From NCBI GenBank assembly GCA_050247075.1, contig JBFWUW010000041.1, positions 1 to 61,554 of the forward strand: DNA of 61,554 nt. Direction: 5' to 3'. The notes beneath the pieces were generated by a model, which saw only the letters and a list, made by a program, of their open reading frames with translations, searched no databases and had not been told where the DNA came from. This DNA comes from JBFWUW01 sp050247075. GTDB lineage: Bacteria; Planctomycetota; Planctomycetia; Pirellulales; JBFWUW01. Both the position numbers and the translations under genes were made by a program. Below, piece by piece: positions 33,737 to 42,108 of this stretch (positions within the stretch are counted from its first letter, which is position 1; the number at the start of each line of letters is the position of its first letter).

Positions 33737-33807
33737 CGGCGCGGCAGGTATTGCAGTGAATACCGCCTGCCCGGCGGTGCCTCGACCCGCGAATTGCGAC
33801 ACCACCT

Positions 33808-34128
33808 CTACGGAATACGCCGATTGACCCGGTTTAGTTTTTCCTTGGCGGCAGCCTGTACATGGCTGGGGGCATTGGGAAGCTTGATGACGGCTTCCAG
33901 GTCTTTTTGCGCCCGGTCGAAATCGCTTTGGGCGGCGAACAAGATGCCCCGGTTGAGCAAGGCCATCGCCTTCAGTTCGGGCGATACATTCTTGGTTTCG
34001 ATGACGGTGTTGTAATCGACCAGTGCTTCTTCGAGCTTGCGGTCCTTGGCTTTGGCCAGTCCGCGTTCGTAGGTGGCCTGGGTCCGCGCTTGCGCGGAAA
34101 ACAGCTTCGAGAAAAACGACACAGCCAT
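33808..34128 (-). CDS. Small TPR-like protein
   Basis: 106 residues from the ATG at 34128; the upstream in-frame extension is disfavoured. Two helical TPR-like units are visible: TQATYERGLAKAKDRKLEEALVDYNTVIE and AMALLNRGILFAAQSDFDRAQKDLEAVIK, with the Gly/Ala pattern of TPRs. The N-terminus MAVSFFSKLFSA is hydrophobic but short, so it is probably cytoplasmic. The function is unknown. It runs convergently to ilvC with 71 bp between. Confidence 0.75.
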   Translation of the reverse strand: MAVSFFSKLFSAQARTQATYERGLAKAKDRKLEEALVDYNTVIETKNVSPELKAMALLNRGILFAAQSDFDRAQKDLEAVIKLPNAPSHVQAAAKEKLNRVNRRIP

Positions 34129-34361
34129 ACTTGTGCAATCAGAAGGATGGAAGGAAGTGTCCAAGCAACGAGCCTTACGCCGCTCCAAGCAGACGTGAGT
34201 ATTTCAAACCGCCGCGCGCGTTGCAACAGGGACCATTTCATTTTTCGCACCGCGGCGGCCGCCGGCAAGTACCCCATGCATGGCGAAGCCGGGCAGCCGC
34301 CCTATAATGCGTCCGTGGGAGAGTTCGGCCTGTACGCCCTCTGACTCGGCTGGATGCTGCG

Positions 34362-36362
34362 TTGTTTGATTTATTGCAGATCATCGTGATGACCGGACAC
34401 TTGTTGGCCGTGGGGCTGGCCGGTTCGATTCCCTTGGTCTGTATCTGGCTGGAATGGCGGGAGTACCGCCGGGACGACCCGCTGGCGGGAAGGTTGGGGC
34501 GGAAGTTGGCCCGCGTTTCCATGCACTGGCTGTCGCTGGGCATTGTGCTGGGGCTGGTCAATGTGCTCCTGTCCTGGCGTCACGAGGGGAGCGGCTATTT
34601 CACGGCCTGGGAGTTCATTCCCCGCGGCCGGTTTGAGTTTGGCGTAGCCGAACTGGCCTTTTACTACGCTTGCATGGTGTTGTACGTCTGGTCGTGGGGC
34701 CGTTTTCGCTGGCACGGCTGGCACCGGCTGGTGGCCCTTCTGGCGGCTACCGACTTGCTGTATCACTTTCCGCCGCTCTTTGCGGCCATCACCGCCCTGA
34801 CCGCCCGGCCCGAGCTGCGCGGGCAGCGGTTTGTCGCCTTGCTGGCCGATCCCGAGATCCTGACGCGAACGATCCATTTCTGCTTGGCATCGCTGGCGGT
34901 GTCCGCGGTCTACGCGGCCTGGCGTCTGGAAAATCTACGAGACCCAGAACCTACCTTAGCCGATGCCTTGCGAATCAAACGGGGTGCCGCGCGGCTGGCG
35001 CTGGCGGCCGGTTGCCTGCAACTGCCAGTCGGGTTTGTGCTGGTTGTGCTGCTGCCCGACCAGGAGCGGGGGCAGCTCTTGGGCGGCAGTTGGCTGGCGG
35101 GCTGCCTGATGGCGTCGGCCTTGGCCGTGGCCCTGGGGCTGCTGCATCACCTGTCGGCCATTGCTCTGGCGGGGGGCCAACCGGGCGAAGTCCGCCGCAG
35201 CGCATTGTTGCTGGCCCTGACGTTTCTGCTAATGGTCGCCGTCCGTCAGTATGCGCGCGCCCCCTTGCACGTCAAAATTGATGCAGTAGCGGAGGACTCT
35301 ACCGGCAACACTTCCAGCGACATTGCCATCAATCGCCTCAACGGCCCTGTTGCGGATCGGTCCGCCACTCGCGGGCCAGACAACGTCCTTCAAGATCCCT
35401 CACCTAAGAGTGCAGCTTCCACCATGCCCATCATCACGCTAAAGTCGCCCAAGGGTTCCTCGGCCAAGATACATGCCGATTTTGGATTCAACTGCTACAG
35501 TTTTCTGGCCATCCACGGCGGAAAGACGACCGAAGTGCTGTGGTCCGTCCCTGATTTTGAATCGGGGCGGGAACGAGCGAGTGGCAGCGGCAATCCTATC
35601 TTGTTTCCCTTTGCCGGCCGCATCGAGGAGGGCAGCTTTGAGTTCGAGGGGCGGACTTACGAACTGGAAACAGGCGACGGCCGCGGCAACGCCATCCACG
35701 GTTTTGTCCTCAATCGGCCGTGGCGCGTGACTTCGCGATCCGATAGCGAAGTCACCGCCGAGTTCCAGGCATCGGTCGATGCGCCGGACATCTTGGACCG
35801 TTGGCCGAGCGACTTCCATATTTCGGCCACGTATGAACTGGCCGGCAACACGCTGCACAACCGGTTCGTGATCCGCAATCCCGGCCAAGGCAACTTGCCC
35901 TTCGGCTTGGGAACACATCCCTATTTTCGCCTGCCACTGGGAACGCAAGGAACGGCCGAAGAATGTGTCGTGACCGTGCCGATTAGCGAGTCGTGGGAAC
36001 TGGTCGATCTGTTGCCAACCGGCAAGAAGCTGCATACCGAATTGCACGACAAACTGGCCGCCGGAATGCCGTTTAGCGACACGAAGCTGGACGATGTGTT
36101 TACCGGGGTTAAGACGGCCAGCGGTCAGGCGACCGCTTGGATTCATGACGCCGCCAACGGGCGGATGCTGCGGATTGTGTTCGATGAAAGCTTCCGCGAG
36201 TGCGTGGTCTACAACCCGCCCCATCGCGAGGCGATCTGCATCGAGCCGTACACCTGCGTCCCCGACGCCTTCCGGCTTTCCATCGACGGGCAACAGACGG
36301 GCCTGCGGGTTCTTGGCCCTGGCGAGGTTTTTTCGGCAGCCATCGCCATCACGTTAGAGTGA
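34362..36362 (+). CDS. Fusion of an eight-helix membrane domain to an aldose 1-epimerase domain
   Basis: 666 residues in one uninterrupted frame, starting at a TTG at 34362 (first ATG at 34389). Residues 1-305 hold about eight membrane helices with no recognised family. A polar linker follows. An aldose 1-epimerase domain occupies about 355-666 from an internal ATG at 35424: catalytic His in AIHGFVLNRPW, second His in GTHPYFRLPL, and catalytic Glu in CIEPYTCVPDA. No frame change or stop separates the parts. The fusion could place a sugar mutarotase at a membrane; alternatively two genes are simply in frame, with the internal ATG a true second start. Confidence 0.75.
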   Translation: MFDLLQIIVMTGHLLAVGLAGSIPLVCIWLEWREYRRDDPLAGRLGRKLARVSMHWLSLGIVLGLVNVLLSWRHEGSGYFTAWEFIPRGRFEFGVAELAFYYACMVLYVWSWGRFRWHGWHRLVALLAATDLLYHFPPLFAAITALTARPELRGQRFVALLADPEILTRTIHFCLASLAVSAVYAAWRLENLRDPEPTLADALRIKRGAARLALAAGCLQLPVGFVLVVLLPDQERGQLLGGSWLAGCLMASALAVALGLLHHLSAIALAGGQPGEVRRSALLLALTFLLMVAVRQYARAPLHVKIDAVAEDSTGNTSSDIAINRLNGPVADRSATRGPDNVLQDPSPKSAASTMPIITLKSPKGSSAKIHADFGFNCYSFLAIHGGKTTEVLWSVPDFESGRERASGSGNPILFPFAGRIEEGSFEFEGRTYELETGDGRGNAIHGFVLNRPWRVTSRSDSEVTAEFQASVDAPDILDRWPSDFHISATYELAGNTLHNRFVIRNPGQGNLPFGLGTHPYFRLPLGTQGTAEECVVTVPISESWELVDLLPTGKKLHTELHDKLAAGMPFSDTKLDDVFTGVKTASGQATAWIHDAANGRMLRIVFDESFRECVVYNPPHREAICIEPYTCVPDAFRLSIDGQQTGLRVLGPGEVFSAAIAITLE

Positions 36363-36752
36363 CGATTGCACGAAGCGGCACGGTCTCCACCAAATGGCAT
36401 GCGGTACGCGGACGGTTCGTTGGTTGAGGAACCACGGATAGCACGGCGCGGCGTAGCCGCAACCAATGCGTCTATTTCGCAAGAAAAGAAACCAGGGAGC
36501 GTTCGGGCGAGCCGACAAGCATTACGTCCGAGGAAATCGCACGCAAAGGGAGTATTCGCAAGGAAGCTTCCCGCCGCGAGTCGAGGCATCCCGCTTATCG
36601 AACCTCTTTGCGCCTTTGCGTCTTTGCGTGAGTTTTTTTGGGGGGCTGACGATTTGCCCATGATCGCCGAGGATTACGAAAACCTTCAGACATTTGAAGA
36701 TAATGCATTGCCAGCGAGTTGAATGCGTACCGGCAATTGTACGAGGCTTTGT

Positions 36753-36893
36753 GAGAACCACGAATCGAACGAATCCAACGAATGAATCTCTTAAGTGGAA
36801 ACCCGCGCGAGGAAAAGGGGGCGGGCAGCGGCTAGAAGAACTCGTACCGTGGGATGCCTATTCGTTCGATTCGTTCGATTCGTGGTTCTTCTC
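36753..36893. repeat. Large inverted repeat of 9-bp units
   Basis: Left arm 36753-36781 begins GAGAACCACGAATCGAACGA; right arm 36860-36893 is its reverse complement in TCGTTCGATTCGTGGTTCTC. About 78 bp lie between. The arms are built from CGAATCGAA-like repeats and could form a long hairpin. Confidence 0.75.
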
Positions 36894-36993
36894 ATAGCGG
36901 GGCGATCCCGCTGTTTTAGGCGGCGACGCGCTAGCCGGCCTGAGTAATACGGCGCTTTTCGCGGTCTCGGCCCTCCAGGATGGCGCGCCAATG

Positions 36994-37239
36994 GTCGCCG
37001 TCGGAGACGGCTCCCGCAGCCAAGCACCACCCCCGAAAACCAGGTGGACCGTTATCGTTGCATTATCGAATGCCTGGAAAACCTCCGCGAAACTCGCCTT
37101 CAAACCAGTTTCGCCTAGATCCACAATTTGCGCGGCGCACAAAGAAATGGAACGTTTGTTTCACGGGTAAGCTCCCAAAGCGACGCCGCGACCAGCTTTG
37201 ATCGCCGATCGTCCTGTAGGAGACGTTTCCGACGGTTAC
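36994..37239. repeat. Two divergent hairpin-repeat copies in the gene-poor region
   Basis: 36994-37017 (minus orientation) has stem GCCGTC/GACGGC and outer arm GCGGGA; 37216-37239 (plus) has stem GACGTT/GACGGT with two wobbles and one mismatch. Both keep the TCC loop. They are less conserved than the copies next to genes. Confidence 0.75.
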
Positions 37240-37447
37240 AATGCGGCTTCCATTTCCCCAGCCGCATCGACCGAAATAACTCATCCGTGAAATCCGTGCT
37301 ATCCGAGGTGCCCTCGCCTCTCAAGACTTGGGCCGCCATTTGATGGACTCACATCCGATGACGTGATTCCGTTGAATTGCCTCCGCAATCGGTTTAAGAT
37401 CGAACCGATGTTCGGTATTTGCCACCGATAAAATGAGGAGCTTCACC

Positions 37448-38290
37448 ATGCGCCAACTTCTTCGACCGATTGGTTTCTTTGCCGCTTTCGCCGCGGCGTG
37501 CGTTTTGACCGCCGCTTCCACGGCCCAGGCCGTGACCTTTCAAGACAAGAATTTGGAAGCCGCATTGCGGCATTACATCTTGGAGAAACGGGGTAAGACC
37601 GACGAATTGACGGAGGATGATTTGAAGAAAGTGTTCATCTTCGAAGCCAAAGGCAAGTCGATCGCCAGCCTGGCGGGCCTGGAGCTTTGTCCCAACATCC
37701 AACTCATCAATATCGCCGGCAATACGGTGGCCGATCTGACCCCCATCAAGGGGCTAGCCAACCTGCAATCGTTGGATATCTCCAAGAATCAGGTAGCCGA
37801 TTTGGCCCCCTTGGCCGAGCTAACCCGCCTTCAATATATCGACGCCTCGGACAACCAAATCTCCTCCGCTGCCCCGTTGGCCGGCCTAATCAGCCTGATG
37901 TCGCTCGACCTGTCCGGAAACAAGATTGCGGATATCGCACCACTTTCGGGTTTAAGCAAACTGGCGTCGCTGCATTTGGCCGGCAATCAAATCGCGAATG
38001 CCGAACCAATCGGCTCCTTAACCCAGTTGTCGCTTCTTAAACTAAGCGACAACCCCCTGGAGTCGATCGGCCCCTTGGAAAAACTCAATCGGCTGTCGAT
38101 GCTGCTGGTGGAACGCTGCAAAATCGCCGACCTGGCACCGCTGGTCGCCAGCACCCAAGCCGACGCCGCTGGAGAAAAGCGTTTTGCTCCCTACCTGCGG
38201 CTCTACCTGGCTGGCAATCCCCTGTCGGAAGCGGCTAAGACGCAGCAGCTTCCGGCCCTCAAAGCGGCCGGCGTGAAGGTACACGAGTAA
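37448..38290 (+). CDS. Exported leucine-rich-repeat protein (internalin-like)
   Basis: 280 residues from the ATG at 37448, preceded by GAGGAG. A signal peptide (1-29, ending ASTAQA) leads to a short N-terminal cap and about seven LRRs of the internalin 22-residue type (LxxLxSLDISKNQVADLAPLAEL and kin), then a C-terminal cap. It should be exported and bind a protein or glycan ligand. Two neighbours (38360 and 38819) are also exported. No sorting motif is visible. Confidence 0.88.
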   Translation: MRQLLRPIGFFAAFAAACVLTAASTAQAVTFQDKNLEAALRHYILEKRGKTDELTEDDLKKVFIFEAKGKSIASLAGLELCPNIQLINIAGNTVADLTPIKGLANLQSLDISKNQVADLAPLAELTRLQYIDASDNQISSAAPLAGLISLMSLDLSGNKIADIAPLSGLSKLASLHLAGNQIANAEPIGSLTQLSLLKLSDNPLESIGPLEKLNRLSMLLVERCKIADLAPLVASTQADAAGEKRFAPYLRLYLAGNPLSEAAKTQQLPALKAAGVKVHE

Positions 38291-38359
38291 ACGGTGACGC
38301 TTGGAATGGCCACGAAAACCGGCGGGCGGTGATTTCGTGGCCTACAATCCCAGCGGCTT

Positions 38360-38629
38360 CTACTTCGTCCGCCGCTGCGCGGTGAAGAAGCCGATGCCGA
38401 CCAACCCGACGCTTCCCAGGGCTATGCCGCTGGAGACTGGCCACCAGCGGCCGGCTTGCCGCGCCACAGCGGCGAGCGAGGGATAAAGAGCCGGGGGGGA
38501 CGCAGGGCGATACTCTTGCTCGTACCTGGGCTGATAAGGATCACTCTGTTCCCGGTCGGGACAAGCCCAAACTTGGGACGATGCCAAACAACAACCGCTC
38601 AAGACCACCAACCATGCAAGGCGTCTCAT
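38360..38629 (-). CDS. Small exported protein with C-terminal membrane helix
   Basis: 89 residues from the ATG at 38629 preceded by GGGAGA at six bases. A signal peptide (1-22, ending VWA) is followed by a short polar region with a Cys right after the cleavage site, then a hydrophobic helix (about 63-84) and an RR-Lys tail. No family is recognised. The arrangement would leave a short periplasmic segment anchored by the C-terminal helix, similar to small envelope-stress or sorting-substrate proteins. Confidence 0.7.
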   Translation of the reverse strand: MRRLAWLVVLSGCCLASSQVWACPDREQSDPYQPRYEQEYRPASPPALYPSLAAVARQAGRWWPVSSGIALGSVGLVGIGFFTAQRRTK

Positions 38630-38818
38630 GGCACATCTCCCGAAAAGCGACTCGTTTCTATCGCACCTGGGAACACGCCGCTGGCCACGCCAGCAGCGCG
38701 ACGAAAGCCTCTGGAAACTATGGCAGGGTTATATTGCTGGGTCTATTTCTCCATTCGCTACCATTTTCGCGGGCCGCTGGCAAAAGGCAAGTTTTTCTCG
38801 AATCTCGGCCAAAAGCCA

Positions 38819-40171
38819 TCATGGCAGCCGTTCGCTTTCGGGAATGTGAATCACCGTCAGGGCGCAGCAATCCCAGACTTTGGTGCCGCGGCTGGCGTTC
38901 CAAGTGACGTACAGCTTGTCTCCCGTGGGACTCAGCGCGGTGCTGTAGGTCCCCTTCAACGTGCAGCCGTAGGCCTGTTGATAAAACGGATGCAGAAAGG
39001 CGATCACCTTGCGCTGTTTGGTGCGGGTGTCGAACTGGACGACCGCGGCACCATCTTGTTCGCTCCCTCCATGTGCGCCGGGGACGTAGTACAAGTAACG
39101 GCCTGCCTGGTCGGCATCCATAGAGGCGATGTAGCTCTGCTTGCCCACCGCCGCTTCGCCCAATGGCAGGCTTCGCTCGCTGGCCGAATCGAATTCCCAC
39201 AGCATGGCGTTGTTCTTGCCTTGGCCCGTGGAAACCGAGTAGACCTTGCCTGTCGAAGTCTCTTGCGTGGCGGCACGCAGCCCAATTTTCGCTTCAATTT
39301 GCACGGGCGGCCCACCGGCTTTTGGGTCGAAACGCAGCAACTGGCCGTCGTCGTTGCTGCCCGGCAAGAAGTACACCCGTCCCGTGGACGGGGCAAAAAT
39401 CAGGTATCGCGCAGGGCCGTCTGGTCCCGTGTACAGCACCTTTTGTTTTGCGATGTCGTAGGCAAAAAATCGCACCCCTTTGTCGGGGGCATCGGTCCCT
39501 TCGGCGGTACCGCCATAAAAAATCAACCGCTGGGGGTCGAGCACACTGGTGGGAATGCAATGTTTGGGGACTGGTCCCTGGACGACAACCTCCGCCTCGC
39601 CGGTCTGCGGATGGCAACGCACGACCCAGTCGCCCTGGTAGTGATATTCGTCGCTGGTAACTTTTGTCGAACCACGATGGGTTGAACAATACAGCCAGCC
39701 GTCGCTGCCCAGGTCTATCCGGCTGTGGATTTTGGCGGGAGCATAATGCCCCTCTGGCATGTTGAGGAGTTTCTTCAAGTCGAGCAACTTGCGGAAAGAC
39801 TTTTGCTTTGGGTCGTACTCGAAGACATAGCCATTGCCGGCGGGAGCCAAATGGTCGCCGATGGAAGCGTAATAGCGATCGCCGACGGCCAAGCTGTCCC
39901 CCCAGTTCGACCAGGGGTTGCCGGCGTAGTCTTGGCCAGGGTAGTACAAGAAGTCGATCGTGGGTGGCGTGGCGGCAATCACGACACCCTCGCGCAACTC
40001 ACCCGCCGGACGCAAGAACTCACCCGATGAATCGGTGACAACGGCCTCCCCGCCGGGCAACCGTGGCGGATAGGTGACTGGCTCTTCGGCCCGCAACCAC
40101 GGTCCTGATATGGCCGCCATCACCAGACCAATAAGGGCAATTGTCGACTGCCGAATACACGGATATCGCAT
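38819..40171 (-). CDS. Exported beta-propeller-like protein of unknown function
   Basis: 450 residues with a signal peptide (1-28). The rest has repeated strands with W/F/Y at blade ends and short motifs like LGSDGWLYCSTH, STGRVYFLPGSNDDGQLLRFDP and SPTGDKLYVTWN, consistent with a six- to eight-bladed propeller of the quinoprotein/SMP-30/lactonase type. No active-site residues can be assigned. It lies 47 bp downstream of, and on the same strand as, the CRTAC1-like gene, so the two are probably one operon. Confidence 0.8.
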   Translation of the reverse strand: MRYPCIRQSTIALIGLVMAAISGPWLRAEEPVTYPPRLPGGEAVVTDSSGEFLRPAGELREGVVIAATPPTIDFLYYPGQDYAGNPWSNWGDSLAVGDRYYASIGDHLAPAGNGYVFEYDPKQKSFRKLLDLKKLLNMPEGHYAPAKIHSRIDLGSDGWLYCSTHRGSTKVTSDEYHYQGDWVVRCHPQTGEAEVVVQGPVPKHCIPTSVLDPQRLIFYGGTAEGTDAPDKGVRFFAYDIAKQKVLYTGPDGPARYLIFAPSTGRVYFLPGSNDDGQLLRFDPKAGGPPVQIEAKIGLRAATQETSTGKVYSVSTGQGKNNAMLWEFDSASERSLPLGEAAVGKQSYIASMDADQAGRYLYYVPGAHGGSEQDGAAVVQFDTRTKQRKVIAFLHPFYQQAYGCTLKGTYSTALSPTGDKLYVTWNASRGTKVWDCCALTVIHIPESERLP

Positions 40172-40218
40172 GATGTTCGCCTTCGAGGTTGAAGATGTTG
40201 ACTGAGTTCGCGAGCAAT

Positions 40219-41916
40219 TTACGGCTTCCGCTCGACCAGCAACGGCTGATCGGCCGCCACATTCTCGCGCGTTGTGCTTCCGATACCGTGGGGGAAGACA
40301 ATTTCCACATCCACGGCTTCGTGATCCCCCAATCCAAAATGGGCGATGGCGGGCTGGGCGGACGCATAACCGTAGCCCACCGCAATCTCCCGACTGCCAA
40401 GAAGAGCAGCAGCCTGGCCCAACTTGCCGGCGGAATAGACGTTAATCCGCGTGCCGATCCCCATGCGGTTGACGTTGCCGCTCCCCTCAATCCGTACATC
40501 CAGCCAGTGGCCGCCTGGGGTTTCGTTTCGCAGCAGCAGCGATGGCCGTTCTTCCCACCAACTCGGCAGGAACATGTCTAGCCGTCCGTCGTTGTCGTAA
40601 TCGCCCGACGGGCCGGGCGCGGTGTAGATCACTTTCTTGTCGGCCAGCATTTTCTCAAAGAACGGGCCCGATCGTCGCATCGCCACGTCAGCGGGAGTGG
40701 GAAAGTCGTTCCTGGCCAGGACATCCGTGGCAAACTTGGGCATTTCCTCCATCAGCCCCAGATGGCGATAGATCACCGGATAGGCCTGGCCGTCGGCGAA
40801 CTTAATCATCGTGGTCGAAAGGTCGGGCCAACCGTCGTTGTCGTAATCTTGCAATTCCACATGCGGAGTCTTCATGGCCAGCGGCAGCAAGCCGGCCTGT
40901 TGCCCAATCTCCTCGAAACGGGGCTGGCCCGCGGTGACTCCGCGATTGATATACAGGCGAATGGCGACAGGTTCTTGCCAAGGTGCCTTGAAATGGGGAC
41001 CGAGCGCTACATCCAACAGGCCATCTCGGTTGATATCGCCAAAGCAGACACCGCAAACCATGTTGTCCCCACCCGCCTCGGGCCAGGCAAATGTTTCTCT
41101 GCAGCCGGCGGCCTCCTTAAAACGCCCCGATCCGTCGTTCAGCAACAGCACATTTCCGCCCGCGTGCGATGCCAGAAACAAGTCGGGCCAGCCATCATTG
41201 TTGATATCGGCCGCCGCCACCCCCAAGCCGGGCGTTTCCGCGGGCAGGCCCGCTGCCGCCGATGCGTCTTCAAACGCCAGCCCGCCCAGGTTGCGAAACA
41301 ATCGCGAACTTTTGGTCTTCGACCCGTTGTAGCCCGGTAAGGGGTCTTCGCCCACCAACAGATCGAGCAGTCCGTCGCCATCAAAATCGAGAACGGCCGC
41401 GCTCCGTCCGCCAAACTCCGTCGGGCAGGCACCGTTGCCGTGGCTGATGTTGGCAAACTGGCCAGTGCCATCGTTGTGGAATAATGAGCAGCCTAGGGCA
41501 CCGCTCTTGGGCTGCGGCATGCTGGAAACGTACAAATCCAGATCGCCATCGTTGTCCAGATCGGCCAGGACCGCGCCGGTGGCCCGCGTGGCAATCTGGG
41601 GCTCGGATTGCTCATCCCAGGTGAACCGTCCCCCCTGGTTGCGGAACAACAGATTACGCTTGCCTTCCTCGCGGGCAAAGGTGGCCACGTACAGGTCGAT
41701 ATGGCCATCGCCGTCGATGTCTCCCCAACCAGCCGCGTGCCCCTGAATCTGCCCAACTTGTGGCATCAGTCCGGCCGACTCGGTCGCATCGCGAAACACA
41801 AAGTTGGACGTTTGCCCCGGCTCATCCGCGGCCATCTCGGCGGCACCCATCGCCGCGACAACAAGGGCCAGACACAAGGGAGCGAGGTAATTTCCGCCGC
41901 GAGAATTTTTGTTCAT
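40219..41916 (-). CDS. Exported FG-GAP/VCBS beta-propeller protein with ASPIC/UnbV domain (CRTAC1-like)
   Basis: 565 residues from the ATG at 41916; a TTG 21 bp earlier is possible. A signal peptide (about 1-32) precedes seven calcium-binding-like repeats (DIDGDGHIDLYV, DLDNDGDLDLYV, DFDGDGLLDLLV, DINNDGWPDLFL, DINRDGLLDVAL, DYDNDGWPDL, DYDNDGRLDMFL), which suggests a seven-bladed integrin-like propeller. The C-terminal ASPIC/UnbV domain contains GNVNRMGIGTRINVY and FGLGDHEAVDVEIVFPHG. The D-x-D-x-D loops should bind Ca2+. The family is abundant in planctomycetes and of unknown function. Confidence 0.92.
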   Translation of the reverse strand: MNKNSRGGNYLAPLCLALVVAAMGAAEMAADEPGQTSNFVFRDATESAGLMPQVGQIQGHAAGWGDIDGDGHIDLYVATFAREEGKRNLLFRNQGGRFTWDEQSEPQIATRATGAVLADLDNDGDLDLYVSSMPQPKSGALGCSLFHNDGTGQFANISHGNGACPTEFGGRSAAVLDFDGDGLLDLLVGEDPLPGYNGSKTKSSRLFRNLGGLAFEDASAAAGLPAETPGLGVAAADINNDGWPDLFLASHAGGNVLLLNDGSGRFKEAAGCRETFAWPEAGGDNMVCGVCFGDINRDGLLDVALGPHFKAPWQEPVAIRLYINRGVTAGQPRFEEIGQQAGLLPLAMKTPHVELQDYDNDGWPDLSTTMIKFADGQAYPVIYRHLGLMEEMPKFATDVLARNDFPTPADVAMRRSGPFFEKMLADKKVIYTAPGPSGDYDNDGRLDMFLPSWWEERPSLLLRNETPGGHWLDVRIEGSGNVNRMGIGTRINVYSAGKLGQAAALLGSREIAVGYGYASAQPAIAHFGLGDHEAVDVEIVFPHGIGSTTRENVAADQPLLVERKP

Positions 41917-42108
41917 GGCCGATTTCTCTTGGTTCAAGCATCGGGTTGGCTGGCGTGTATTTTAACCGCGCGGCTGCTCCACGGGGCATGATTCGCGCAG
42001 TGGCGCCATTGCACGACGGCATTCCTCGCACCGCGCACTGCCGCCGATTACGATACCATGCTGCCAGGCAGACTGCTATTTTCCCAACAACGCACGTTAC
42101 AACTATCC

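Larger units (their letters stand above)
36363..37447. other. Repeat-rich, gene-poor region
   Basis: About 1.1 kb with no convincing gene. It contains an 8-bp tandem tract CTTTGCGC/CTTTGCGT (36606-36629), an inverted pair made of 9-bp units based on CGAATCGAA (36753-36781 and 36860-36893), sequences like CACGGATAGCACGG near 36433 and their inverse near 37294, and two members of the hairpin family (36994-37017, 37216-37239). The 118-codon frame at 36366-36722 reads through the tandem tract and is rejected as coding. Confidence 0.7.

Noticed and set aside
36366..36722. 118-codon frame downstream of the membrane-mutarotase fusion
   Set aside because: Part of it is simply the translated CTTTGCGT tandem repeat, and no domain or ribosome binding site is present.
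38456..39685. 409-codon plus-strand frame
   Set aside because: It is antisense to two exported-protein genes with signal peptides and a ribosome binding site.
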